Below the pieces are notes generated by a model. The model ran no database searches. It saw only the letters and a program-made list of their open reading frames with translations, and was not told the origin of the DNA. Made by a program: the position numbers and the translations under genes. Shown piece after piece: positions 54,401-63,506 of a stretch of DNA of 64,000 nucleotides. Source of the DNA: Euryarchaeota archaeon UBA552 (GTDB lineage: Archaea; Thermoplasmatota; Poseidoniia; Poseidoniales; Thalassarchaeaceae); contig DAMH01000002.1 in the NCBI GenBank assembly GCA_002499585.1, forward strand, positions 42,496 through 106,495, written 5' to 3'. The stretch's first letter is position 1; every line of letters starts with the position of its first letter.

Positions 54401-57400
54401 CCAGTCATGGCAGACCAGAGATACTGTATTCAGAATAGACCTGAACAACAACACAACGCTCTCATCAATAGACACAACTGACAGTCTGGGCTACCAGGGA
54501 CAGATCCGCGGCATGCACTTGGTTCAGGACAGCCTGTGGTTGGGTGTAAGCGGAGTCCAAACATGGACCGGATCAGAGTCAGGAGACATAGCCAGATGGA
54601 ACACCAGCACTGAAGACTGGGAGGATTCAATCGGATCGTATGGCGGTGTTCAGAGAGTAAATGCGGAATTTCTGGGCGACTGTTTTCCAGTCGCAAGCAA
54701 CAACTGTGAGCTATGGGTTGCATACGGCGACTCCATACTACGCCGTTACAACGCCACGGACATGACCCTAATCGAGTCGTGGGAGGACATACCAGGTCCA
54801 ATTCGTGGGATAGAATCGATCGGGGAAACATACTACTTTGGCTCAATGGATGGAATATTGAGATGGAGCGCCAATAACTCCACCTTCCTGACACCGCTGG
54901 TACCGGGCGATGGAATGCCATCCAATGTCGCAGACAGAGTCTACTCGATGTTAACCGTGGGAGACGATCTCTGGGTAGGGACCTATCAAGGTGGCAACAT
55001 AGATGTCTCCTTGTACAACTCGACACAAGCAACCTGGGATGTGACTCCGTACTCTGATCTAGGGGGTTATGCATACCCCGCAGATTTCGAGCTTTGTAAC
55101 GATATAATTCATGTTGCATTTGGACGCTTGCAATGGTGGCAAGGAGGATACGTAGCCCGATTCGATTACTCTGACTCAGACGGGAACGGAATTTCCGGGG
55201 AATGGATCGACAGTTGGGAAGACGGAGACGGGTTGGAAGACTCGGATCCACGTGCCCTTGCTTGTGACGAAGATCATCCAATGTTGTACACAGGATATGA
55301 CTCAGACAATGTCGGAATTTCTCGATTCGACTATGATTCCGGCCTCGTCGCTCCTACTATAACAACCTCCTCAGGCATATCATCGGAGCCTGTATTTCCC
55401 GGCGGTATGCTACACGACAATGGATTACTCATAGTAAGTCACGTCGACGAGGGAGGGATTTCAAGATTGGAGACATCCGGATCCAACTTCCAGACGGGGA
55501 CTGTGCTGGGAGTAGGCATGGACGGCAGCTCTATCGTCAGAGCTCCACCCGAATCAGATTCTGCATACGCCATTGGAAGATCAGGAGAGACGTCAATCAA
55601 CCGAGTGGATAGATTGGACGGAACAGGTTTGATAGAAGGTGGATTTGACGAGCTTCTCATATTGCCATCAGGGGATGTGGTTGAGTATGCCTCACGGGGG
55701 GCAGAGGTTTGGGTCGCTGTGGGTAGATCGAACCAGGGAGGTTGGCAATCCAGCAGCGGTTATGGCCAAACAATCCTGGAAGGTGTCGTGAGTCAGGATG
55801 GTAATGTATCATGGACCTACTCATACAATCTAAACGATGATATCTTGGAGGACATGTTCCTCGATGGAGACACTCTATGGCTTTCAACCACGTACAGAGG
55901 ACTGATGAGCCTAGACCTATCAACCCGGCAAATTCGCTCCTATCCCGGGCTAATACACGATTCAATCGACGGCTTGTTTTTGGACGGTACAGACCTCTAC
56001 ACTGGATTGACGAGCCTTCTAGATGCGGCATCGGGATTCCAAATGCTGGATACAACGACGAGGATATGGGCCGAGCCTGAACTCCTTGCCTCCCTACCTG
56101 CAAATGACATAGGGGATTTTGAACGAATAGGTAACATAACGTACATCTCTACTTCAGTGGGGCTGGGAAGGTTTGACGAGTCCACTTCGGAGTGGTTAGA
56201 TCCAATCACCATATATGACGGACTACCAGGACAGTCAGACCAACTCGAGTGGATTACTAACACAACTTATGGAGATACCCTCGTGGTCTCGTCGCCCACT
56301 GGCCTTTCGTATATCACAAACCCTGGTCAAAACGCAACTGTAATCGGTCGTACGACACAGTCAGACGGACTCGTTTCTTCTTTCATATCTAGCATGACAT
56401 TAGCACCTGCTAAGAGTAAAAACATTACAATTGCAGACGGACAGGTTGTCCAGATTTATCAGCCGAGGGTCCTTCTTGCATCCCACCCGGGCTTTGGTTC
56501 ATCCAGACCATGGATTTCATCATGGTCAATAGACAGCGGTTCCTTGTTGCGAGACTATCCACTGGACATGCTTCCAAGTAACACAGTTACATCGATAGCC
56601 ACCGACATCTGGGGTATACACATTGCGACTGACACAGGCCCTCTTTACCACTACAACGCCACATCATTTTCTATGGAGGTCGGGCCCTCATCCGGGACGC
56701 TTGCATCATGGCCTGTAACTAACTTAGTTTCGGACGGCACTAGGCTAGTCTCGTCAGGAACAGGATTCAGTATCATTGGAGTGGAAGACCACGTCCCACG
56801 ATCTTACGACCCTGCACTCAATTCCACAGTCAATGACATGGAAATATACGGCAGCACACTCGTACTCGCCACAAGCGAAGGCGCTCTCGCGTATCGGCCC
56901 TACTGGGCATTGGAAAGGCTGTATGTCGATGAGTACTCAAGGGCAGAGAACCTGGAATTTACGTTCATGGGATCCACTTACGACATCACTGACCAAGCAA
57001 GACCCGGCAACCCTGTCCGTATCCCGACAAGTGAAATCATACAAGATTCCCTACTCCAGACTGGGGTACAGAACTTCGGCTCAATACCCTTTTCATGGCA
57101 TCCTGCTATCTTCTCAAGCACGATCGCCGCCCAACCAGTCTGGTCTGAAGCCAAGGAATTGAACTACACCGGCTCATGGAACCTTTCGACACAGACAGGT
57201 CTGCAACAATTACTCCAGTTGGCGGTTGACACAGCCGGATCCCCTTCAAACGCGAATTGGGAGTTCGCGCTCTCACCGCCAGAATCAGGCTCCATTGAAA
57301 TCAAAATACAATACGATTGGGTTAGGCAGGAAATTCCCACCAGCATTACATTATTCGAGGATCGACCTAAGGACGCAGGAGACGGATTGGTGATCAATTG

Positions 57401-59822
57401 GGAGATTGCGGAGGACCCGAGTTTCATATCCTACGAGCTATATGTATGGCACGCATCCACCGGATGGGATGTTGATTATTTGGAGAGCGGGGGTCATACC
57501 GAGATCAACCCTGTGGCGTCCATTTCGGACCTTCGGACACTGGGGGTTACGATTGATCAAGCGTACATGGGTAACAGCTTACAAGACATACAACCCAATG
57601 AGGAGTACTTCGCAGCAGTCTCGATAAGATACCCCGATGGCTCTCTGGGACCTATCTCAATTTTTGGAGCATCAGCAACCCCCATAGATAACATACCCGA
57701 GGCCCCGACGTTCCTGCACGCACAGCCAATCGGATTCTCCGGAGGGAGCCTACTCGTGGAGTGGCAACCATGCACAGACCTGGATAAACACTCTACCAGA
57801 GTTTGGTACTCGACCGTTGAAATAATTGATGTGGAGGTTATACCCACTTATGTTGACATCTCTTTCGCACTTGGAAATCAGACCATAGTAGACGTGCCTC
57901 CGTCGGTGCCGATTTGGCTAGCAGCGTCATGTGTGGACGAGGCCGGTCAATACGATTCTGAGAACCCGGCCCTTTTCGGACCACTCGTTGCTGCAGGAGG
58001 TCTTGATGATTCCATCCCTCCAATGAGAGTTAACGGTGTCACCGCATCAGACCTGCCTTTCGACGATGGGGGCTATCTCGAGGTCACATGGACTCCCAAC
58101 GAAGAAGAAGATTGCGTTCTCTATTACATACATATTCTACCCGCTTCGGGATTCTCACCTCCCACCAGCGCAGAGGGGTGGCCGGTTGCAGATGTTGTAT
58201 CAGGCTGTGAAAACTCATATGCAATAATCGGAGCCGGGGATGGTAACCAGCTTCAGAACAGTGTCAGATACTGGGTTGCAGTCATCGCTTACGATGATTG
58301 GGGGAATGGTGATCTAAACAATGTTCTACCTGACGATGCAACCCCCTTCGATAACCTCGGATCAGAGGGTCCAGAACCAGCCAGAATTACAGACATTGCA
58401 GCATTCGACCATCCATCCGATGACGGTACCTCAATAGACGTAGTTTGGTCAAGAAGCGAAGCCCCTGATTTTGCATACTACACGATATGGGTGAGCGAGC
58501 ATCCATTAGATTCCGTGGCCTCATTGTGGTTCTTTTGCTCAGAGAGCCCAGAATCATGTGGTTTGAGGACAATCCAACAGAGGCAAATTGGCGGGTCCCA
58601 AAAGGTAGAATTGCAACTATCCGAGGCATTGTATGGCACAAGCCTCACTGATTCGGCCAGTCTACCGATTACTCCCCAAATCCCACTATATGTCGCCGTG
58701 ACCGTCCACGACCTGTCCGGAAATGTGCATCTGGAGGACCTGAACACTGCCTTGGTACTACCACAATCCAATCTAGAAGATACTAACCCGCCTGACAGGA
58801 TACCTGCACCCCAGTTGATTGACAGAGATCCGGATCACGGAGATGGAATGTTCATTCTCTTTGAGCCCAGCCAAGCTCCGGATATTTCATCCTACGAGGT
58901 ATATGCTGTACAAGACTCCCCGTTCCTACTCACCAACCTAGGTGATACAACCCCATCTGCTATTCTACCAAGAGACTGGTCAGGAATCGCCCTCATAGAA
59001 TTCTCAACCGGTTCAGACGGCAAAACGGAGTTGATGCCAGATCGACGATACTATGTTTCCATAGTGGCAAGGGATTCGAACGGAAACGCATGGACGTCTG
59101 ATTTGGAATCAAGCGATATCATACTTACTGATGAATTGGGCCTGGACCCCTGCCCGGCCTGTCCGGATGTCTCAGGTCTGTCCGCCTACTGGAACCCGTC
59201 GGGCTCCAGAATAGTATTGGAATGGTCTGAAAGTAGCGATCAGAATGTGATAGGCTATCATGTGTATGCAGCAAAGACTCCCTTTTCTGATGTCAGGGAT
59301 GCAAGCGTAATAGCACTCGATCGAACTGTCACTCAGTTTGGATTTGACAGTATGGACGACAGACCATTGAACCGAACCATAAATCACTACGTGGAAGTCG
59401 TGGCCTACGACGGGGAGAAATTCACGTACAGAGCCAGCCCGGTCATGGTCTTACCATGGACCGAACAATTGGGATCAATCGACTCAGAAGTCAGTGACGG
59501 AGATTCTGTCATTGACCTTTTGGTTAACGGTGATCTTAACATCCTCTTGGGCACAATAATATTTGGCCTGGCCGCGATTGGAGCAGCTTTCACGTTCAGA
59601 TCCAGAAGGACATCTGTGGACGATTTGTGGGAGATATCAACCAGGGAGGTGGAAATAGATGCTCTATTCGATGACGACATCAAATCCGGGACTGAGGCCA
59701 AGGAGACAGTCGAAATCCCAATAAAACCCATTTCGGAAATAAATACACCGTCAGAGTCTGACCTATCCGTCGAAATGGATGATCTGGATGATTTGGCCAG
59801 GGATCTAGATGACCTAATCTAA
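51462..59822 (+). CDS. Giant secreted, cell-surface-anchored protein with propeller-type repeats and fibronectin III domains
   Basis: A 2786-residue surface protein. A signal peptide follows a basic start (MRSGQRRRKTGQTS then LAPIIAIILMLSMPWSASL). ATG 51462 is preferred over 51441: AAGGAG sits about 10 bases upstream. From about residue 110 to 1890 there is a long series of propeller-type repeats like those of two-component-regulator beta-propellers, with recurring DGLPS..V..., LWVGT.GG or LYAGTSEGAAII. Between about 1965 and 2680 are five to six fibronectin III domains (for example VWSRSEAPDFAYYTIWVSE). A single helix (LNILLGTIIFGLAAIGAAFTF) near 2690-2712 anchors it, with an acidic 75-residue cytoplasmic tail. 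Confidence 0.82.
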   Translation: MRSGQRRRKTGQTSFLAPIIAIILMLSMPWSASLDLRENHQPAETNGIIWGGSGSVDTGWITVGSDNNGTSTTIIQHPPGASISNLSFEIGVNGSRGVCAQDPILTLVDANQAIFDGSGIGGFGCNLAYTPDPIIDGYMDPYSNSDSGFLLPSGAELTDLVIQALRPASPRLSSSTPSMSIHDTSYDPSTDRMFLLVDDDLLVIDEDVSTPIVHVEEIAGRALQVLPSEDLLLVIDHAGLLSSYKLSNTELKSTHNLSTVVTSTAAPLSWNATIQTQIYSGQDNFTWVVHGCHVLWREMGMALDTWYNRNICINGEKLSISSVFFSHQTLYLGTAGDGLLTFDYTTDTNGNPDLMNQTIYNTESSQALVSDSITSILMMGDQILIAGNGGVDRLHIPSQTWLSPWTVANWLDTNEVSTLIRTDNFLHVVTPAKIHRYDTRVLAFDGDITPSQVNQTQFISAFDWPTSQHGIVTSDGSGSLSRIVDMVPVEPLVIASGPSILNPNVVSVIDTPSGKQSWFAKDSEIDRFDEESKRWLGARDFASDGITSEITDIVQIDTSIVLVSTTGHGILQLDSSSGDLLGTISGSDVAGINEMVFDEATNLVFVSMPEFGIAIGNSTDFDDYVFYDEDSGLDSLEFTAMASRSDILFIGTSDAGVIRIEISTETVLPSWRSLGIDDVEEAPIAYFDRDDTIFLGLKGFGVIILDRFTGQVLHIWDQADGSLPDDDVNDLHVDINGDLIISTEGPSWFNPGIAALWDGSDYIQPSWTSFPTSIPGRNNDPYQFFEATTNTDGIYMGTNRGACMWDWAFNGPDCWSTDDGLPSRFVNTVSILDQNRLYAGTSEGAAIIDTSTGTLVDLWTAAADSDQTDVVRVGSVVYLGVQETGIARYDTIAEDWLTTWDGTAGIIDNEFITMLKEGDEPGTLWAGGYFGLVLINTTSSTVVVDWNLGQNTDGPTLPNQPPVDIITHTGILYYQQITPSQSWQTRDTVFRIDLNNNTTLSSIDTTDSLGYQGQIRGMHLVQDSLWLGVSGVQTWTGSESGDIARWNTSTEDWEDSIGSYGGVQRVNAEFLGDCFPVASNNCELWVAYGDSILRRYNATDMTLIESWEDIPGPIRGIESIGETYYFGSMDGILRWSANNSTFLTPLVPGDGMPSNVADRVYSMLTVGDDLWVGTYQGGNIDVSLYNSTQATWDVTPYSDLGGYAYPADFELCNDIIHVAFGRLQWWQGGYVARFDYSDSDGNGISGEWIDSWEDGDGLEDSDPRALACDEDHPMLYTGYDSDNVGISRFDYDSGLVAPTITTSSGISSEPVFPGGMLHDNGLLIVSHVDEGGISRLETSGSNFQTGTVLGVGMDGSSIVRAPPESDSAYAIGRSGETSINRVDRLDGTGLIEGGFDELLILPSGDVVEYASRGAEVWVAVGRSNQGGWQSSSGYGQTILEGVVSQDGNVSWTYSYNLNDDILEDMFLDGDTLWLSTTYRGLMSLDLSTRQIRSYPGLIHDSIDGLFLDGTDLYTGLTSLLDAASGFQMLDTTTRIWAEPELLASLPANDIGDFERIGNITYISTSVGLGRFDESTSEWLDPITIYDGLPGQSDQLEWITNTTYGDTLVVSSPTGLSYITNPGQNATVIGRTTQSDGLVSSFISSMTLAPAKSKNITIADGQVVQIYQPRVLLASHPGFGSSRPWISSWSIDSGSLLRDYPLDMLPSNTVTSIATDIWGIHIATDTGPLYHYNATSFSMEVGPSSGTLASWPVTNLVSDGTRLVSSGTGFSIIGVEDHVPRSYDPALNSTVNDMEIYGSTLVLATSEGALAYRPYWALERLYVDEYSRAENLEFTFMGSTYDITDQARPGNPVRIPTSEIIQDSLLQTGVQNFGSIPFSWHPAIFSSTIAAQPVWSEAKELNYTGSWNLSTQTGLQQLLQLAVDTAGSPSNANWEFALSPPESGSIEIKIQYDWVRQEIPTSITLFEDRPKDAGDGLVINWEIAEDPSFISYELYVWHASTGWDVDYLESGGHTEINPVASISDLRTLGVTIDQAYMGNSLQDIQPNEEYFAAVSIRYPDGSLGPISIFGASATPIDNIPEAPTFLHAQPIGFSGGSLLVEWQPCTDLDKHSTRVWYSTVEIIDVEVIPTYVDISFALGNQTIVDVPPSVPIWLAASCVDEAGQYDSENPALFGPLVAAGGLDDSIPPMRVNGVTASDLPFDDGGYLEVTWTPNEEEDCVLYYIHILPASGFSPPTSAEGWPVADVVSGCENSYAIIGAGDGNQLQNSVRYWVAVIAYDDWGNGDLNNVLPDDATPFDNLGSEGPEPARITDIAAFDHPSDDGTSIDVVWSRSEAPDFAYYTIWVSEHPLDSVASLWFFCSESPESCGLRTIQQRQIGGSQKVELQLSEALYGTSLTDSASLPITPQIPLYVAVTVHDLSGNVHLEDLNTALVLPQSNLEDTNPPDRIPAPQLIDRDPDHGDGMFILFEPSQAPDISSYEVYAVQDSPFLLTNLGDTTPSAILPRDWSGIALIEFSTGSDGKTELMPDRRYYVSIVARDSNGNAWTSDLESSDIILTDELGLDPCPACPDVSGLSAYWNPSGSRIVLEWSESSDQNVIGYHVYAAKTPFSDVRDASVIALDRTVTQFGFDSMDDRPLNRTINHYVEVVAYDGEKFTYRASPVMVLPWTEQLGSIDSEVSDGDSVIDLLVNGDLNILLGTIIFGLAAIGAAFTFRSRRTSVDDLWEISTREVEIDALFDDDIKSGTEAKETVEIPIKPISEINTPSESDLSVEMDDLDDLARDLDDLI

Positions 59823-59847
59823 TAGACGAGTTCAATACTGAGATCTC

Positions 59848-60597
59848 ATGTGGGGGGGCGTGTTGAATTCAGGACCGGTCTTCACAACCATGAGAATCAA
59901 TCAAAACGGACCCCTGTTCTTAGACGCCCACATATCTAGATTGAGAGAATCCTACCGAACCGTATTCAACAAAACCCTGGATACCAATCCAAACCGCGTC
60001 AAACATCTAATCGACAGACTTGAACAGCCTCCAGAAACCCCCTTCCTTGCTAGAATAGAAGTTCACCGAGACGGAAGGATTGTTGTTTTGCCGAGGCGAA
60101 TGACTACCGCACCCTCCAGTATTCGCTTGTCAACACAACCACTTCCAAGCAGATATGGAAATGGACCAAGAATCAAGCAAGGTAGTTGGACCGATTATTC
60201 CAATGCCAGACGTGCAGCAGTGAGCAAGGGGGCAGATGCTGCCCTGTTGATCCATCGAGATTTAATTGTAGACGGTGACACTTTCACACCGCTTTTCTCC
60301 CTTGAAACTGGCGAGCTTGCAATCCCAGATTCAAATATGGGGGCAGTAAAATCTGTAACACTAAATGAGACTCTGAATCTAATCTCAAGAAAGATCAGTG
60401 TAGTTCAGAAACCAATAAAAATTTCACAAATGAATCAAATCAAAGATGCATTGGCTTTTGGAACCGGAGTGGGAATTCGCAGAATAAAGTCGATAGATTC
60501 TCATCAAATTAACTATCAAATAGACTCTCCCTTGGAGGACTTATTCTGCGAGATTGAAGACTCAGGAATTTTGGAGGGACACTTACTTGACATCTAG
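59848..60597 (+). CDS. pabC: Class IV aminotransferase, probable aminodeoxychorismate lyase
   Basis: Fold-type IV PLP enzyme; by context it converts 4-amino-4-deoxychorismate to 4-aminobenzoate and pyruvate. The 249-residue protein has the fold's opening FTTMRINQNGPLFLDAHISR, a Lys-containing segment AALLIHRDLIVDGDTFTPLF with AVSKGADA, and GAVKSVTLNETLNLI, as in ADC lyase and branched-chain aminotransferases. The function is chosen because the next gene is PabB-PabA. ATG 59848 is 25 bases downstream of the giant protein. It overlaps the next gene's start. Confidence 0.82.
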   Translation: MWGGVLNSGPVFTTMRINQNGPLFLDAHISRLRESYRTVFNKTLDTNPNRVKHLIDRLEQPPETPFLARIEVHRDGRIVVLPRRMTTAPSSIRLSTQPLPSRYGNGPRIKQGSWTDYSNARRAAVSKGADAALLIHRDLIVDGDTFTPLFSLETGELAIPDSNMGAVKSVTLNETLNLISRKISVVQKPIKISQMNQIKDALAFGTGVGIRRIKSIDSHQINYQIDSPLEDLFCEIEDSGILEGHLLDI

Positions 60598-62803
60598 ATC
60601 CAAACGCATCGAGTACGTTCTTGATATTGAAAAAGAAAATCCATTGATGTCGATTCTTGAGGGCATCAGAAATAGGGACCCATCAGGAGACGAAGTCTTC
60701 TTTCTATCCGGAGGTCCAGTTGATGATCGAGGTCAAAGTTCAATGATCCCTACAATAGGGGATGTGAGAGTTTTGTTTCTGCAACCCCATTCAATCAAAA
60801 AGCACGACGATCATAATCCATTGGACGGTTTCCTCGACTTATCCCCAGTTCCAGATCTGATCGTGAAAATCCAGAAAAGGAAAACCTCAGCGTGGGTAGA
60901 TGTCGAGACACAGAAACACCAAGATCTAGAATCAGCACTGAAATCGATCCGCGATCTTGAGTCAATCGGCCCTGTAGATCCTAGGTCTGGACTTTCTCCA
61001 GGCGGCTTTGTCGGAATTTTAGGTTATGATCTGGGTCAGTGGACATCAGCACCCAGAATGAAGAATACACCCGATGGAGGAGAAGTCCTCGGAATAATGT
61101 GGATCACAAGTGGTTGGATAATACATCATCGTCTTGAAAACTCGATATCCTTGATCGGTGAAACACCCTGCAATACGACTGATATCATCGGGTGGATTGA
61201 AACTGAAAGACCACCGCATCAAAAACGAATCAATCCACATGTCGTATCGGAGCCGCGAGGGAGCCATAAAAAAAAGGCGAGGGATATCATTGAAGCCATT
61301 GAATATGGCCATGTTTACCAAGTAAATTACGGCAGAAGTTGGCAAGGCGAGGTTAACAGTGATCCCTGGGATGCATTTGTTAGACTCTCCTCCTCCAATC
61401 CAGCACCATATTCAGCATGGATGAGTTGTAAAGATCTAGGTTGGACGATAGCGTCCTCCAGCCCAGAACAACTTCTTCACTTCAAGGGGGAGGATCTGAA
61501 AACGTCGCCAATAAAAGGCACTTCTCCTAGAATGTACAATGAAGACGACGATATACTGGCGAGAGAACAATTAATGGAATCAAAAAAAGACTTGGCGGAG
61601 CACATGATGTTGGTCGATCTGGAGAAGCATGATTTATCGAAGGTTTGCGTCCCTGGCTCAGTCAGTTGGAGTAGCTTCCGTCTGGAATCCCATCCCAATG
61701 TTCACCACTTAGTTTCTGACATTACTGGTAAACTATCGCCATCACAAGACATCCCTGCAGCAATATCTGCAATGTTTCCGGGAGGATCGATAACAGGCTG
61801 CCCCAAGAAAATAAGTATGGCGATAATAAATCACCTCGAGGGAAAACACCGGGGATCATGGACCGGATCCATCGGACATATCCATCAACGCAACAAGTTA
61901 GCTGAGCTAAACATCCTCATTCGAACATTGGATGTGAAGAGTAAATCCGGCCTTGACTTCGGTAGGGTGATGGCAGGAGGTGGCATTGTCCATGAGTCGA
62001 TACCAGAAAAAGAGGCACAAGAGGCTGAATGGAAAGCTGATGCAGTATTGAAAGCCACATGGGACATCACAGCTTTGGAATCTGATCAGAAACTCCCGAC
62101 ATTGAAAATGAGTAACACAATTATGCCAAGGCCCTCTGTAGGTACACCCAAACTTGATTTATCTGTGGGAACCATCGGGAAAAAAATCATCATACTCGAT
62201 AACATGGACTCTTTCACCAATAACATAAGAGATATGTTTGTCAACCTCGGTGCCAGAGTATCTGTGCTCCAGGGGTGGAGCGAAGACCCCTCTGAAGACT
62301 CCGAGAATTGGTTAATTTCAACCGTTCGAAGCATCGCGCCCTCAGGCATCGTTATAGGACCAGGGCCGTCAAGGCCTGAATTCTATGCAAGATCGATGGC
62401 GGCTGCGGAATCCGCCCTCCGCGGGGACCTCCTCAATGATCGAAATCTCATCCCCGTGCTCGGAATATGTCTTGGGCATCAAGCATTGTGCCTTGTTGAT
62501 GGTTTTACCCTCGGGCCCTCTGAGAAGGGGCCCGTTCACGGGGCACCTTGTTCTGTGAACAATGATGGAACAGGCCTCTTCTCTCACCTGGAGAAAACTC
62601 ACATCATGATGAGATACAACAGCCTAGTGATAACTGAAACTGGAAATGAAATGGTCCCGAATGCTTGGGAGAGCCCCAGTGGAATAATCATGGGTGTTAG
62701 ACACCGCCATATTCCGATTCACGGCGTTCAATTTCACCCTGAATCCGCCGGTAGCGTCGGCGGCCACCTCATCGCTCAAGAATTCCTATCTCTGTGCACT
62801 TGA
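60587..62803 (+). CDS. Aminodeoxychorismate synthase, PabB-PabA fusion
   Basis: Makes 4-amino-4-deoxychorismate from chorismate and glutamine for folate. The N-terminal PabB domain has the Lys-containing SPIKGTSPR (PabB has Lys where TrpE has Ala), FPGGSITGCPKKISM and WTGSIGHI, all PabB-like; the C-terminal amidotransferase has IILDNMDSFTNNIRDMF, VIGPGPSRP, GICLGHQALCL with catalytic Cys, and HGVQFHPES. TTG 60587 is chosen: GGAGG lies 8 bases upstream and the overlap with pabC is 11 bases; ATG 60554 would give a 44-base overlap. The PabB-first order mirrors TrpE-TrpG fusions. A reader wanting anthranilate synthase should note PIKGT argues against it. Confidence 0.9.
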   Translation: MTSRSKRIEYVLDIEKENPLMSILEGIRNRDPSGDEVFFLSGGPVDDRGQSSMIPTIGDVRVLFLQPHSIKKHDDHNPLDGFLDLSPVPDLIVKIQKRKTSAWVDVETQKHQDLESALKSIRDLESIGPVDPRSGLSPGGFVGILGYDLGQWTSAPRMKNTPDGGEVLGIMWITSGWIIHHRLENSISLIGETPCNTTDIIGWIETERPPHQKRINPHVVSEPRGSHKKKARDIIEAIEYGHVYQVNYGRSWQGEVNSDPWDAFVRLSSSNPAPYSAWMSCKDLGWTIASSSPEQLLHFKGEDLKTSPIKGTSPRMYNEDDDILAREQLMESKKDLAEHMMLVDLEKHDLSKVCVPGSVSWSSFRLESHPNVHHLVSDITGKLSPSQDIPAAISAMFPGGSITGCPKKISMAIINHLEGKHRGSWTGSIGHIHQRNKLAELNILIRTLDVKSKSGLDFGRVMAGGGIVHESIPEKEAQEAEWKADAVLKATWDITALESDQKLPTLKMSNTIMPRPSVGTPKLDLSVGTIGKKIIILDNMDSFTNNIRDMFVNLGARVSVLQGWSEDPSEDSENWLISTVRSIAPSGIVIGPGPSRPEFYARSMAAAESALRGDLLNDRNLIPVLGICLGHQALCLVDGFTLGPSEKGPVHGAPCSVNNDGTGLFSHLEKTHIMMRYNSLVITETGNEMVPNAWESPSGIIMGVRHRHIPIHGVQFHPESAGSVGGHLIAQEFLSLCT

Positions 62804-62847
62804 CCGCAGTGTTGAAGAAAAGGCTCCCCATGCTAGGGGCGTAAAAC

Positions 62848-63210
62848 ATGCCAACCTGCCGGATGTGCACTCAAAACTATCCCATTGACCAGTTCGCCAA
62901 GGGCAATGGTCCCAGATACCTTGTTTGTGCAAGATGCGCAATCGAAAATGACATGCTTGCTCCCGGTGAGCATTCCCCTCTTTATTCTGAAGAGGTAGCA
63001 AGTGCCAGACTTTCATTGTTCTCGAGAAGATATCGGCCTTGGGTACTAATCATAATTGGGTGGACCCTGTACCTCAATCTAGGTAGGGGCATCCCTCCAT
63101 GGTCCACACTTTTTCTTGTCGCGTTGATCCTCCTTTCTGTTACAACACCAGTAAGACATTTCATGACCAGAACCAAATTCAAGTCCGATCTCGCCAAATT
63201 AACACCTTGA
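62848..63210 (+). CDS. Zinc-ribbon protein with two transmembrane helices
   Basis: A 120-residue protein beginning MPTCRMCTQNYPIDQFAKG followed by LVCARCAIEND, giving two CxxC pairs typical of a zinc ribbon. After a charged stretch there are two hydrophobic spans (PWVLIIIGWTLYLNLG and STLFLVALILLSVTTPV) and a basic tail. The zinc ribbon would lie in the cytoplasm if the basic tail does. No family is recognised. It begins 44 bases after pabBA and may be on the same transcript. Confidence 0.7.
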   Translation: MPTCRMCTQNYPIDQFAKGNGPRYLVCARCAIENDMLAPGEHSPLYSEEVASARLSLFSRRYRPWVLIIIGWTLYLNLGRGIPPWSTLFLVALILLSVTTPVRHFMTRTKFKSDLAKLTP

Positions 63211-63506
63211 ACCAGATATCATCAGTCCGCGCAGTTCTTATACTATCTACGCTCTTCACACAACTAGAGGAGACAGAGGGTTTCCTGAGAATGACAGCCA
63301 AAAAGGATGAAAAATAGGAGGAGAGGACCAAAATAAGAAAAAAAGAACATTTCAAAACAATTATGTTCGCCTCTCCATCTAATTGAAAATTCATCCCTCC
63401 CAGACATCAGTCCTGACGATGCTCAGGCCGATGCTGGATAGAGGGAGCGGCGGGTTCCCTTCAACCAAAAACACACACAAATCAGTAAATAGGAACGTGA
63501 TGAATA
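63211..63506. other. Non-coding gap with two tandem hairpins before the Asp-rich repeat gene
   Basis: About 300 bases without a convincing gene. It is A-rich in its middle. Near 63412-63427 is a small hairpin CCTGA-CGATGC-TCAGG, and near 63441-63460 another with arms AGGGA and TCCCT around a GC-rich loop. The stretch ends with a CAGTAAATAGG AT element 30 bases before the repeat gene's ATG. The hairpins could be 5' leader structure or chance. An opposite-strand frame in the repeat gene further on is not a gene. Confidence 0.3.

Noticed and set aside
54430..55281. Long minus-strand frame of 283 codons inside the giant surface protein
   Set aside because: It is antisense to a confirmed in-frame coding region with clear propeller motifs on the plus strand, and its composition (Arg/Leu/Ser/His-rich) is typical of a shadow frame.
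60554..60597. ATG 60554 as the start of the PabB-PabA fusion
   Set aside because: It would overlap pabC by 44 bases and lacks a ribosome site, whereas TTG 60587 has GGAGG 8 bases upstream and an 11-base overlap.
60587..62803. Anthranilate synthase (TrpE-TrpG) identity for the fusion
   Set aside because: PIKGT and FPGGSITGCPK are PabB motifs (TrpE has PIAGT and FPAGTVSGAP-like), and the neighbouring gene is a pabC-type enzyme.
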